From the NCBI GenBank assembly GCA_002007465.1, contig LNAC01000861.1, positions 248,314 to 312,313 of the forward strand: DNA of 64,000 nucleotides, given 5' to 3'. The position numbers were made by a program, and so were the translations under genes. The notes below the pieces were generated by a model. The model was not told the DNA's origin and made no database searches. It saw nothing but the letters and a program-made list of their open reading frames with translations. This document shows, one piece after another, positions 46,554 through 58,652 of this stretch. Origin of the DNA: Ailurus styani (Eukaryota > Chordata > Mammalia > Carnivora > Ailuridae). The stretch's first letter is position 1; the number at the start of each line of letters is the position of its first letter.

Positions 46554-46628
46554 CTTTTATTGCTGCAGTTGGTTAAAGTGTGTTGCTAATTGAGGTCAAT
46601 GATATGGGTTCAATTCCTCCTAGGACCA
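46554..46628 (+). pseudogene. tRNA-Ile(AAT)-like pseudogene
   Basis: The segment aligns from the D arm onward to mammalian tRNA-Ile(AAT). It has CAGTTGGTTAAAGTG (the tRNA has CAGTTGGTTAGAGCG), then GTTGCTAAT with anticodon AAT at 46588-46590, one extra base in the variable region, and the B-box GGTTCAATTCC at 46607-46617. The anticodon stem (46581-46585 with 46593-46597) no longer pairs well and the acceptor stem is lost, so it is not a working tRNA. It could be an isolated tRNA pseudogene or the head of an ancient tRNA-derived SINE. Confidence 0.6.
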
Positions 46629-46629
46629 G

Positions 46630-47649
46630 ATGGCTTTTCTCAGTTTTGGGGCAAGAAGCTGCTACACTGGTCCTCCACCAGTCACCTCAATAATGTGTAT
46701 CATTGGTCCTAGAGGACAAGGAAATAAATCAGAGTCCACGCCCTGTGAACAAATAGGTCACCATCATTATAGAACCCAGCATTTACAGAATTTCAGGGTT
46801 GATTGGAATAGTGTGACCTTCCTGAGAAGAAAGGAGAAATTAGTATCACAATTATTATGCTCTTTTGAAATCTAGTACATTCAGCTGTTAATTTTTGATT
46901 TCCCTTTCTCTGAATAGGAAATTTCTTAGATTGGGATGATATATCACTTATGGTTTCATAGAAAACCAGACTCACTCTGTCTGATGCAGATGAGGGTATT
47001 GATTATAAGCATTTGACCTCGTGAGATTCTGAGAACTGGTGAAAGAGTCCATGCGAGGCAGTTACCTTTATGTCTGTGGCTGGTCCTGACATCAGCAGGG
47101 CTGGCAGCTGGGAAAGAAAGCTGGATGGAAAGTGGGGAGGGCAGGGTGAACAGGGACTCACAAGGCGAACTGCAACTGAGAAGACACACTGGAAGCCACA
47201 TCTGCCCCTCACTGCCACCTGGCCTTCAGCTTACTTGATGTGAATGAACTGCTGAGGAAGAATCTGGTGTCCACAGGACTCCACATAAGCCTGGTCAGGA
47301 CTTGGAGAAATTGAAGGAGGTGGTCTGGCAGGAGCTAGAATGGCTGAGGGCTCGGCTACTGCCTCACCATAAGGTAAACCAGCAGATCAGCTGTCCCTGT
47401 GGGCTGCACCAACATTGAGAGTGTAAAAAAGTTGTTGCTTAAAGCCTGCCTTTTTCTAAATGCAAAATGTGACTTGTGATCCATGCTAACCTGAAAGTAT
47501 ACAAAGATGAAAATTCTGGGAGACATAGGTCTGGCTTAGTTAAATCGATAGCACAAATCTATCATAGATGAAAAGATTATAATTTAAAGACTCTTGTAAA
47601 TAAAGTTTTAGCAGTTCCATATATGTATGTATAAACATGCATATACATC
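46630..47649. other. Unresolved sequence, possibly part old repeat
   Basis: The GC-richer stretch 46980-47400 ('ggctggcagctgggaaagaa', 'tgaactgctgaggaagaatc') feels repeat-like, but I cannot assign it. No coding pattern holds across it. Confidence 0.35.
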
Positions 47650-47652
47650 TGT

Positions 47653-47698
<46 letters not shown>
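47650..47698 (+). repeat. (TG)n microsatellite
   Basis: A TG dinucleotide run of about 23 units with TAT interruptions at both ends. Confidence 0.97.
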
Positions 47699-47820
47699 CT
47701 TCTTTCAAAGTCTCTTTTTTCTAAAGGAACAATTTTGTTATTTTTTCCCAAGTGTCTGTATCTTGAATCTCTCAGCTGAGGCAGGAGGGTGATTGGTGTC
47801 TTCCTTGAATTAATAGAAAT

Positions 47821-48034
47821 CAGAGGTCAACAAACTATAGATAGTGGGTCAAATTTGGACCACTTCATATTTTTGTAAAAATCATTTTCTTGGAAGTCAG
47901 GTACTTCCACTTAAGTATTATCTATGGTGCTTCCCCACGACAGCAGCAGAGCTGGGTTGTGGCAGCAGAGCCATATGTCCTGCAAAGCCTCAGACACTTT
48001 CTGTCTGTTTGTAGCAGAAGTGTGCTGACCCCTG
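47821..48034 (+). mobile_element. hAT-Charlie-type non-autonomous DNA transposon relic
   Basis: The terminal inverted repeats are CAGAGGTCAACAAACT at the left and AGTGTGCTGACCCCTG at the right (the reverse complement CAGGGGTCAGCACACT matches in 13 of 16). The interior has the familiar 'tttggaccacttcatatttt' and 'ctgcaaagcctcagacactt'. Flanking 8-mers agree only partly, as expected for an ancient hAT copy. The subfamily is not named. Confidence 0.82.
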
Positions 48035-48042
48035 GTGTAAAG

Positions 48043-49869
48043 CCCTACCTTAGGCTGTTCTCTTGACCGTACAATTCTTCACCATCGTTGGACGTCTTTC
48101 AACTCACCATTCTGATGACCACAGGTGGGCAACCAAACAAAAACCTCTTACTCCAAGTAGCTCCCCCATTAAACTGATTGTTCTGCCACAATTCTGAAAC
48201 TCCATGTTAGCATTAAGGTAAGCTTCCAGAAAGCATCTTCTAAAACTGCCAATATACCACCTGGGTTTACACATTTACATTAAAAGGAATTAACGTGATT
48301 CTGTTAAGCCAGTTAATTAAGTTCATTTAACAAACACAGTCCTGGAGAAACAGCATAAATTCCAGCTTAAATTAGAGCAGTTGGTCAGAATATCTGCACC
48401 CAGCCTACATGCCCATGTATCTGACAGGTGATCCTTGACTCCATCAAGGCCATACTGTAATTGAGGCTCCAACTATGTTGGCTCTGGCTAGTTCAGTGAG
48501 GAAGTCAATGGCCAATCCTTTTTTCTTTTTCTTTCGTGATAAAGCTCTGCCACAGGCACCCCCCTGGATTTCTTCTCTTCATCTCTTATTGTATATGCAG
48601 CATGGTTCCTTATTTAGATGCCTGAGTTTCTTTCTGCAAATGGAAAACTTTATTAATAAGACACAGGTAAAATCTCTGGAGTGTTTCCTCCTGGGAAGTG
48701 ACTTTCAACTCAGTATGAAGCTAACAACATGGTAAATAAAGGTTATTCCTCAAGGTCTCGTGGGTTAGAAAGTCGGCAGGAAAGCGAGCAAAAGAAAAGT
48801 CTTGAGTTAACTATTACAGGGGCTGTTTAGCATGGTTGTACAGCTTATTAAGTATACAAAGTCACTTTAGAAGCAAAAATTACTGTTCTGTGGGGCTCAG
48901 TGTGTGTATTTTAAGGTTGCTATAATGACGCTGCTTGCCCAAGCTTTCCAAATCAGCCAGAACATTTTGACCTTAATCCTTACTTTCCTCTTTGATGCCC
49001 TATTTTTGAGTGCTATGATTCCCAGTCCTAGAAACAAAAGCACAGTAAGAAAGTTCCCAAAGCCTAGGAGAGAATGCTCATCACCTTTAACAGTGGAAAC
49101 TCATGGTTTCCAAGGAAATGAAATCGCTAAGCTTTCAAGAATGCAACACTTAATTCAAATAATCCAAAAGCAATCTACTTGGCAATCTAATTATATTTCC
49201 TTAGGAAGAAAGTGTGATAGTGTTTGTTTGCATTTAATTGCCTCACTTTAATATGTCTGTGTTGTACTCATTTCTGACTCCGTTCCCAATCTAAAGGTCC
49301 CTTGTAATATTTGACTTAGCTTTCCAGACTAACCCAGAGTATTACACTTGGATTCATACATAATAGGACAAGGAAGTTCTTATTTTGTGTATGTCAGCTC
49401 TGATGTCAGTTTCTAGAAACAATCACTTTTCTTAGACAGGTAGAAAGGAAAACTATAGATTCAAATCAACTCATCTGTTTTGTTCTACTTATGCATTGAG
49501 GCATTGGCAACACAGAGAAAATTCTATGCTTCTCTTTCTCCCATTACATATTTAATGGTGAGGATGGAGAATACTAAGGCAATGACTCATCTTTGGTCAT
49601 ACGCAATGAAGCAATACCTGTTTAATAATTAGATTCTGATGTAAGCCCCATTCCTTGATAGAAGTGACAGTGCTGTTTATACTTAATTGGAAACACCGCA
49701 TTTGCATGTCCTGCCTGAGTGTTTTCAGAGATCTCAAAGGAGTAGATGAAAGTTGAGGTTCTGAAATTCTGACTCTCAAGAAAGTCACACCACACTCTCG
49801 AATTCAAATTGCCTTGCTGATATGTAGAAAGACAGGCATTGCTTTGAATCCCAGCAAGTGCTTTTCTTC
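48043..49869. other. Unique sequence
   Basis: No repeat or gene is recognised. The 48290-48480 stretch (paired TTAATTAA-type words) could be conserved noncoding DNA. A frame at 48904-49251 has no recognisable domain. Confidence 0.45.
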
Positions 49870-49889
49870 TGTCTCCTCGTGCTCTGGCA

Positions 49890-50285
49890 TGGTGATGGAG
49901 TTTCAGTCCTCACTCAAGCTGTGATAGCTTTTCACATGCTCTTCTTTGGCCTGGAATGTCCTCTCCAGGACCTCTCTTTGTTATCCTCTTTTCTCCAACA
50001 CAGTGCTGCAGAGGACAGAAGGCAAGCTTCCCTCATTAATGAAATCCTACTTGATAAAATCTGGCTCACATATTATCTCCTCTCTGAAGTTGTTCCCAAT
50101 ATCACTCTGGACTCTGGGACCATAACATTTTGACATCAACTAGTTTTAATATAATATAATAAATGCTGCAGTACAATAGTCTTCAATATAGTGTCCAAGG
50201 TCATATTTCTCTTTGTATCTCCAACTTCTAATCAGTGTTGAACATACTGCAAATGTTCAATCATATTTGTTGAATGAATGAATGG
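49890..50285 (+). repeat. LINE-2 3' end
   Basis: 'tttggcctggaatgtcctct', 'ctctctgaagttgttcccaa', 'tttctctttgtatctccaac' and the terminal 'tgttgaatgaatgaatgg' are in L2 order. Confidence 0.85.
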
Positions 50286-51159
50286 ATATCAATATCGTGA
50301 TATGCAGTGAAAAACTATATTCTGCAATAGTCAGGAAAACAGAATGTTGCACAAGGATTATTTATGCCCTTTTTAGATTCTACCTTTGGGGGGGAAAAAA
50401 GATACATAGTGAAAGTTCTCTTGACTCAAGTAGGCGTATTGATAAAATCTAGAGCTCCTGATAGTGATTAGGGTGGCTTGGGTTGACCAGGCCAAACCTA
50501 TCTTTTATGTCAGAGGGTCCATCTGGGTTGAAAATTTCTATTTGTTAGCTTTCAAATTTTTCCCTTTAAGTGAACCATCTTTATGCTCCAGTAAAAGTAT
50601 TAATAAAGTAAGTGAATAAAAAGGAAATAAATGAATGAGTGAATAAAACAAACAGTACTAATTAAAATGCATAAAACTGAAAATAATAGTGGCTAAAGAT
50701 TATAAGGCAGTAATAAAAAATGCCAGTCCTTTCAAGAACAATTTAAACTTGGCCTTGTGTTGTACATTGAGGTCAGTGAGTGAGCCTCTATCGGAAGGAA
50801 TAGAGTAATTCTAGGAAAAGGGCCTCTGTTTTTCTCTCCCTAGCTTCCACTCCTGGCAAAATTCTTGGCTCTCTAGTTCTACTCATTTGAAAGCCATGAC
50901 TTGGGAATGGATATTGGAAATATTAAAGAAGCTGTTGTGAATATAGGGCAGAATTTTTCTACTTAATAGGATAAGAATCAATATATCAAACACAAGTAAT
51001 TTTTGACAGCAATCATCCCTCAATGTCCAGCTGAGATAGAAGATATATTCATAGCACCATCACTTGAAAGATATCCCAGCAAGGGAATGATGGTTGAGAT
51101 TGCAAAGATTTTGAGTTAGTGTATGTTTTCCAAGATATGCTTTTATAATTATCAAATTT
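50286..51159. other. Unique sequence between two L2 ends
   Basis: Nothing is recognised. Confidence 0.5.
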
Positions 51160-51480
51160 ATATTCATTCATTCATTCATTTAATAAATACTGAATACCTA
51201 CTAAATATTCCAAGAGTGAGAGAACAGTGAACAAAAATAGTCTCTGCTCTCATACAACTCACATTTTTATGGGCAAGGATAAATAGGTAATAACAAAATG
51301 AAATTAGCTGATAGCATGTCAAATGGTAAGTGGTATGAAGGAATATAAACAGAATAAGGGAATACGGACTGTTAGGAGGATCAACTTAAATTGGTTGATC
51401 AGGAAGCACCTTACCAACAAGGTAACTAACATTTCTTACTTAGTGGTGTAGAGAGAAGAGAAGGGATCTCAAGGCTGCAA
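51160..51480 (-). repeat. LINE-2 3' end
   Basis: 'attcattcattcattcattt', 'aataaatactgaatacctac', 'gagagaacagtgaacaaaaa' and 'tctgctctcatacaactcac' are reversed L2. Confidence 0.82.
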
Positions 51481-52133
51481 CCATAATATTCCAACATTGG
51501 GAGGTCATGAAGACAGGGAAGGATAAACTGAGGAAAATGACAATCAGTGGCCATTCAGGGAGGGATGCCCTACATGCACGGAGTCCAAAGTACCTTGACT
51601 GCATGTATATATATGTTTTAGCAGTGCTCTGGGGGTAGTATTGATCTGGTCTATATTTTTTGGCATTGGAATCTTGATGGCTATGTCAGTTTGGACTCAA
51701 GATTTTCCAGGTTCTTCTAAGCCATATCTGAATAAGGTCTTGAAATCTGGTACTTAAGAAAGGTAATTAAAGGATTCATAATATCAGAATTTAAAGCACA
51801 GAATAAACCATGTGTAATTAAAAACAAAACAAAACAAAACAGTAATTACAAGACAAAGTGGCTTCTGATGTTAACTCCTGTCTTCTTCCATCACCCAGCA
51901 AGGTGAGGGTAGGGAAATGGTTCTATTAGGACTCTCATTTTGTTTGGTCATCATCCTCTGGCCTAGATTGCTGCTCTTTTTGTATATTCTCCATTTTCCC
52001 ACAATGGCCTCTTCAAATTTACCAGGATCCAACATGCCACTCATGAGGATGCATGTGGGTAGCACAGGCCAAATCCTTCCTGCGTTTGTCCCTGCAAGGC
52101 TAGTACCAGAGGAAGCTCTATGAGTTGCTGGTC
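51481..52133. other. Unique sequence with a short (AAAAC)n
   Basis: Four AAAAC units lie at about 51822-51841. Otherwise nothing is recognised. Confidence 0.5.
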
Positions 52134-52151
52134 AAGAACTACAATTCCTTG

Positions 52152-52338
52152 GGGCACCTGGCTGGCTCAGTGGGTTAAGCCTCTGCCTTCAGCTCAGGTC
52201 ATTATCTCAGGGTCCTGGGATCAAGCCCTGCATCTGGCTCTCTGCTCAGCAGGGAGCCTGCTTCCCTCTCCCTCTGCCTGCCTCTGTCTACTTGTGATCT
52301 CTCTCTGTGTATCAAATAAATAAAAATCTTAAAAAGAA
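52152..52338 (+). mobile_element. SINEC, young copy with 18-bp target duplication
   Basis: Head GGGCACCTGGCTGGCTCAG, a full body and an A-rich tail. A perfect 18-bp duplication AAGAACTACAATTCCTTG lies at 52134-52151 and 52339-52356. Confidence 0.96.
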
Positions 52339-52356
52339 AAGAACTACAATTCCTTG

Positions 52357-53793
52357 ATGAGATTTGTGGTCAGCAATTTCCAGCTGCTCACCATTTACTT
52401 CTCCTTGAGCCACCTTCAGATCACACATGTTCTGCTTCTCTTGGAGTGCTCCTTGTGCTGGCTGGATGGGGTGTGATGGTGCAGTGACCATTCTACAGAG
52501 GAGCAAAGGAGTGAGAAAATGGGGCAGGTCACCTAGAATTATGGCAGGCCCTTTTGGAAAGGAAACCACACACCAAGAAGGTACGACCTTCCTCCTAAGC
52601 ACCTCTGAGACTCTTAAGACTCTTTAGAAAGGAGGTTAGTATAAAGTATTTGGGGTCTTCTGAAAAGTTCAGGCATAAGCTATATCTAGGCTGATATGGA
52701 CATTTAAAATAATCATCTACTTTTCAACATTTAGTCATTTGTGTTATGGAGTCTTTACTATGTTTCTAAAGCTGTAGCTAAGTATGTTTTAATTAACTGT
52801 CAGATCTGTAAAAATGTGGGGACTTAGCAAGTCTCACTCTCCTTCATTCTGTGTTCTGCAAAGATGACAGTCACAATTATTTGATTAGACCCAGGGATGG
52901 CATCATCTCCCCTACAGGAATTTATATATTTTCCTGAATTATGTCCAAAAGAAAACACCTTTCAAGTTGAGTGTTAGAATTTTCCTTTGATAAAAATAAA
53001 TATCTAAGTAAAACAACTTAAAGGATCTGTCTACTCTTTCTGTAGCAGGCTGGGAGTTCTCATTGTAAGTCTCTTCTGCCCTCAGCACTCTAGTTTTGCA
53101 TAAGTTTAAAAAAATTTTAAAGCACATATGCTTTTGGCTTGTTTACATGATTCTCTGTTTAGGGTGATCCACCATGTGCATTAGCTTATTAAACACTTCT
53201 TTTAAAATTTATACAGAAAAGGTATGTAGAATAACCACAGAATCCTGGAACCTAGAAATTAGTGCTCAAAATAATTCAGGAATGTTGCTAGTCTCACAGC
53301 GTGGCAGGGGCAGGGCCTGGACAAGATCTTGGGCTTCACATACCTGTCTCAGCACCTGCAGCAGACAGTGTTGATCCTCTATTCCACATCTCTGCGTGCA
53401 TGAGGTCACTGGCAGCTGAGGGAGACAGTTCCCAGCACAAAATGACCTTACAACTAGAGCTCCTGGTCACTCTTCTCATGCTTTCTCTGGAATTACGGGA
53501 GCTTGCTTAGCTGTATACAGGTTAATGCCCTTAGGCACAACCCTCCACAAATTAGGAATGTATAAATATGGCAGTTGAGGGCTCCTACCTCCATGTCTTC
53601 TGGTGATATAATTCTGAGACATGCTCCATGTGGTTTCTCAGACAATCCCTTGTAGGACTGACTCCCGGTTTCCCATAGCACCCTCGATTAACTTTGATTT
53701 TAACCCATTACCTTGCGTCATACTCCCCTTTTTTTTCACTGATCTTTGTGGAATCACCTCCAAAATAACCTACCAGCAGCAACATCTTTGTTT
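52357..53793. other. Unique sequence
   Basis: No repeat, RNA gene or coding signature is recognised. Confidence 0.5.
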
Positions 53794-53832
53794 CAGGTTC
53801 TATTTCCAGGTTCTATTTCAGGTTCTATTTCT
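53792..53832 (+). repeat. Three-copy tandem repeat, 13-14 bp unit
   Basis: The word CAGGTTCTATTTC occurs three times in direct succession. Confidence 0.92.
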
Positions 53833-54854
53833 TTTTTAGTTTTAGTCCAAACTAAAAGACTATCGTTGCCTAAACACAGTGTATCACCTGTGAGTCTGAG
53901 TCCAATTTTCATTTGGAGTCCCAACTAATGCGAGTTCCTGGGTGTAAACTCAGCTACTTTGTGTTTCATGTTCTATGGCCTTCCAAATGAAATAGCTGGT
54001 TTCTGTGTCAGGGCTTTCTCTCTCATTAGGACATTTCCCTGCCTTAGGGACTGGGGGGAAACTACAACAGCACCTCCCACTGTGGATGGCACAGTTCTAG
54101 GATCATATGAATGACTTACAGCCTCATCAGAGGGAAATCCAGTTAACGAGAATGTACGAAGTCATATTCGATAGTGACGGATAAAAGGCTCATAGAGACA
54201 GATTTTTTTTTTCAACTCGAGAAGGTTATTTTTCTTGGTAATAGAAACATAAGAAATTTTAGACTAAATGTGCCTAATGTTATTTTATTTCATTGTTGAT
54301 TTGTTTGTGTTTTGTCTTGGTTCCAGTGATTAGAACAATACCTGGCATCAGAAGGGTAGACTGACACTGTATACCTCAGGCAGAACATTGGTGCCATTCA
54401 CATGAAGGCTGACCAATGAATAAGGTCTTGGTCAATATGGCTGGGCAAGTTCTGAAACCAGTGGGCCTTGTGAGGTTAACTCTCTGCTACTGTTCACCTC
54501 TTGAGCACACATATGGTACCTTTTGCTGTGTTTATTCTCCCGGTTCACCCATCCGTGTAATTTTTTTGGCAGAGCATACTGGTATTTTCAATTTAGGAAG
54601 GGGCCCCTGATGTGTAAAAATTTGAGCCACATGGGCCCTGCCCTTTCATTATCAGGAGTCCTATCTACATCTTCCTCATGCCTTCTCAAAACAAGCATTC
54701 ATTCTCATACTCCTTCCCAACAGGAGGCACAATGACTTCACAGATTACTACTAGTTCAGTATAATAGAGTATAAACCTTTAGCGATACAACCTGGAGTCC
54801 ATAGCGATACAGCCAGGTCCAGAGACTAACTACTCTTCCAAAATAGAGGAAAAA
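53833..54854. other. Unique sequence
   Basis: Nothing is recognised. Short frames here have no family resemblance. Confidence 0.5.
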
Positions 54855-55495
54855 TGTATCAGTTTTCTATTGCTGTATAGCAAATTACTACGCACCTTGT
54901 GACTCAAAACACCATTTATTATCTCACAGTTTCTATAAGTCAGAAGTCCAGGCTTGGCTTACTGGATTTTTTGCTGAACATCTCACATAGCTGAAATCAA
55001 GGTGTCAGCTAGGGCTGGGATCTCATCTTACAGTTAGGGCTCTCTTCCAAACTTATTTAGATTGTTGGTAGAATTAGCTTCTTGTGATTGTAGGACTGAG
55101 GTCCCAGGATTTTACTGATTGTGAAGTGGGGATTGCTGTCGGCTCCCGGAGGTTTCCCAAGGTTCTCTGCCATAGGGCCCTGTCCACAACATAGCTGTTT
55201 GCTCCTTGAAGTCAGCAGTGAATGTCTCTGCTGCTTCAAATCTCTCACTACCTCATTCTGACTTTTAGACACAGATTTAAAAAGCTGATGTGATTGGGTC
55301 AGGCTCACCCAGATAATCTCCATTTCACTAATTCAACGTCAATTGATTTGTGTTTTTAATTATATATTCAATGTCCCTTCTGTCATATAAGGTGACATAA
55401 TCACTGGAGTGAAATCCCATCATATTTACCTATCCTGCCCACTCTCAAGGGGAGGGAACTATACAAGGCATGCATAACAAAAGCAGGAATCTTAA
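54855..55495 (-). repeat. MaLR-type LTR
   Basis: This is a reversed LTR. The start 'tatcagttttctattgctgt' mirrors the MLT1 3' terminus and is followed by 'atttattatctcacagtttc', 'gaaatcaaggtgtcagctag', 'ctccatttcactaattcaac', 'aaatcccatcatatttacct', 'ctcaaggggagggaactata'. It is a solo LTR without internal genes. Confidence 0.72.
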
Positions 55496-56990
55496 GGTAC
55501 ATAATAGAATTTGAATTTTTTTAAGAGTGTTTTTTTTAAAGCAGTTTAAGGTTTACAAAACTGAAAGGGAGGTACAGATTCCTCATTATGCCTTACCCCT
55601 ACACAGCCTCCTCCGGTATCAACAGCATTCATCAGAATGGTGCATCTTTTATGAAGAATGAACATACATCGACACATTATAATCATCCACAGTTTGTATA
55701 TGAGGGTTCATTCTTATGAACTTATTTATTCTTATGAATTTATTCTTAGATACGTTCTATGAGTTTGGACAAGTAAAATGACATACACCTATCATTATAA
55801 AGTCATAGAGAGCATTTAAAAATTCTCTGTGCTCTGCCTATGCATCTCTCCTCTGCTCGCATCCCATTGTAAAGGACTGGGGAGAGGGAATATCCTTGCT
55901 CATATCTGATCTTAGTGGGACTCTTCAAGATTCTCACCATTAAGTATCATGTTAGCTAAAGGTGTTTTTGTAAATGTTTTTTTTTATCAAGATGAGATAT
56001 TTCCCCTTTGTTCCTAGTTTACTGAGAGCTTTTTTAAAATCACAAATGGGTGTTGGATTGTGCCAAATGTTTTTTCTGCATTTCTTGATATAATGATGCG
56101 ATTTTTCTGTTGATGTGATGGATTACATTAATTGATCATTGAATGTTGAACCAGCCTTGCACACCTAGAATAAAAACCCCCTTGATTATGGTATAAAATT
56201 CTTTCTATGCTTTTGGGCTTTGACATGTTTTGTTAAGGAGGTTTGCATCTATGTTCATGAAAGATATTGGTATGTAGTCTTCTTTCCTTGTAATGTCTTT
56301 GCCTGGTTTTGGTATTAGGGTAAAGCTGTCCTTATATAATGAGTTGGGTGTATTCCCTTTGTTTCTAGCCTCTGAAAGAGATTGTAGAGGATGGCTTAAT
56401 TTTTTCCTTAAATGTTTGATAGAATTCACCAGTGAACCCAGCAAGGTCTGGTGCTTTCTATTTCAGAAGAAATTATTGATTCAATATCTATGCTGTTTAT
56501 AGATCTATTCAAATTGTTCGTTTCTCCTATTGTGAGTTTTAGCAGATTGTGTCTTTCAAGGAATTGGTACATTTAATATATGCTTCAGATTTGTAGGCAT
56601 ACAGTTATTCATTGTATTTCTTTTTATCTCTTAATGTCCAAAGAATCTGTAGTAATGTACCCTCTTTCATTTCTGATATTAATGATTTGCATCCTGTCTC
56701 TTTTTCTCATAGTTGGCTTGGCTATTGGTATATCAATTTTTTTGATCATTTCAAAGACCAGCTTTTTGTTTCCTCAATTTTCTCTGTTGATTTCCTGCTT
56801 TCAGTTTCATTGATTTCTGCTCTAATTATTACTTCTTTTCCTCTGCTGATTTTGGATTTAATTTGTTTTTACCTAGTTTCCTATGTGGAAACTATTAATT
56901 TTAAATCTTGTTTCTTTTCTAATTTGTGCATTTTAGTGCTATAAATTTCCCTCTAAGCACTGCTTTTGCAGCATACCACAAGTTTTGATG

Positions 56991-56992
<2 letters not shown>

Positions 56993-57034
<42 letters not shown>

Positions 57035-57204
57035 TCTATTTGAGACAGAGAATGAGCAGGAGCAGGGGCAGGGGAGGCAGAGGGAGAGGAACAAACAGAT
57101 TCCCCACTGAGCAAGGAGCCTGATGTGGAGCTCAATCCAGGACCCCAAGATCATGACCTGAGCCAAAGGCAGATACTTAACTGACTGAACTACCCAGGTG
57201 CCCC
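56993..57204 (-). mobile_element. SINEC in the old L1
   Basis: This is a reversed CAN SINE with an expanded (TTTA)n tail (about ten units), a GA-rich body and a head 'tgaactacccaggtgcccc'. The target duplication is unclear because of the tail expansion. Confidence 0.93.
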
Positions 57205-58337
57205 AGATAATTTATGTTTTCATTTTCATTTGGTTCAAAATATTTTTCGCCTTTCTGTTACTGATTTGTGGTCTAATTTAATTGTCATCTGAGAACAGAC
57301 TTTGTATGATTTGTACTCTTTTAAATTTATTAAGGTGTCTTTTGTGGCCCAGAATGGGATGTACCTTAGTGAATGTTTCATATGAGCTTGAGAAAAATGT
57401 GAAATTGGCTGTTGTTAGATAAAGCAGATTATAGATATCAATTATATCCCATTGATTGATAATGTTGTTGAATTCAGCTATGTCCTTACTGATTTTCTGC
57501 CTGCTGGATCTATTTCTGAGAAAGGGGTGTTGAAGTCTCCAACTGATAGTGGGTCCTCACATTATTCAAATTTTCCTTTGTGTAGTTTGATATCTGGCAT
57601 ATAGGTTAATAACTGTTAGGTGTTTTGAAGGATTGACCCTTTTTTCATTGTGTAATGCCCTTCTTTATCCCTGATAACATTCCTTACCTTAACATTTGCC
57701 CTCTCTGAAATTAATATAGCTACTCCTGCTTTCTTTTGATTAGTGTTAGTATGGTATATATTTCTCTATCCATTTACTTTTAATCTATATGTGTCTTTAT
57801 GTTTAAAGTGGATTTCCTATAAACAACCTATAGTTGAGCCAAATTTTTTGATCCACTATGACAATCTCTGTCCTTTAATTTGTGTATTTAGACCACTGAT
57901 ATTCAAGGTGATTATTGATATAGTTGGATTAAGAGTTATCTTATTTATTACTCTTTTCTATTTGTTGCCCTTGTTCTTTGTTCCGATTTTTGTCTCCCAC
58001 TTTTTTTTCCCTTTTAACTGAACATTTTATATGATTCCATTTTCTCTCCTTCCTTAGCATATTGGTTATAATTCTTTTCTTTTTAACTGTTTTTAGTGGT
58101 TGCCTAAAGTATGCAATATACACTTACACAGCTAATCCAAGTCTACTTTCAAATAACACTATAGAACTTCTTGGATAGTGTGAGTATCTTATAATAACAA
58201 AAGAATCCTTACCCCTTCCTTTTATCTTTGTGTTATTGCTGACATTCATTTAATTTTTATTTGAGTTTACATATATATATATTTGCTATTATTATTTTGA
58301 ACAACTCTTTTAGCTCAATTAAGAATAAGAAATATAT

Positions 58338-58541
58338 GGGCGCCTGGGTGGCTCAGTGGGTTAAAGCCGCTGCCTTCGGCTCAGGTCATGATCCCAGGGT
58401 CCTGGGATCGAGGCCCGCATCGGGCTCTCTGCTCGGCAGGGAGCCTGCTTCCCCCTCTCTCTCTCTCTGCCTGCCTCTCTGCCTACTTGTAATCTCTCTC
58501 TCTGTGTCAAATGAATAAATAAAATCTTTAAAAAAAAAAAA
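58338..58541 (+). mobile_element. SINEC, very young copy
   Basis: It matches the young consensus from GGGCGCCTGGGTGGCTCAG through the CT body to a long pure A tail. A perfect 15-bp duplication AAGAATAAGAAATAT lies at 58321-58335 and 58542-58556. It is the best-preserved SINEC in the window. Confidence 0.97.
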
Positions 58542-58652
58542 AAGAATAAGAAATATGAACATTTTTATTTTATTTTCAGGTTTTCCTTCTTCAACACATT
58601 TCCTTTCTTAATGTAAATCTGGGTTTCTGACCTATATTATTTTCCCTCTTTT

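Noticed and set aside
46980..47430. GC-richer block as a possible exon cluster or processed pseudogene
   Set aside because: No frame gives a recognisable protein. Its texture suggests an old repeat that I cannot name, so I only note it as unresolved.
48904..49251. 115-codon plus-strand frame in unique sequence
   Set aside because: I recognise no family. It lacks flanking splice signals that I could support, and the length is not exceptional.
57000..57040. Regular TTTA units resembling a designed or CRISPR-like array
   Set aside because: It is the expanded tail of a SINEC. There are no spacers, and the genome is a mammal.
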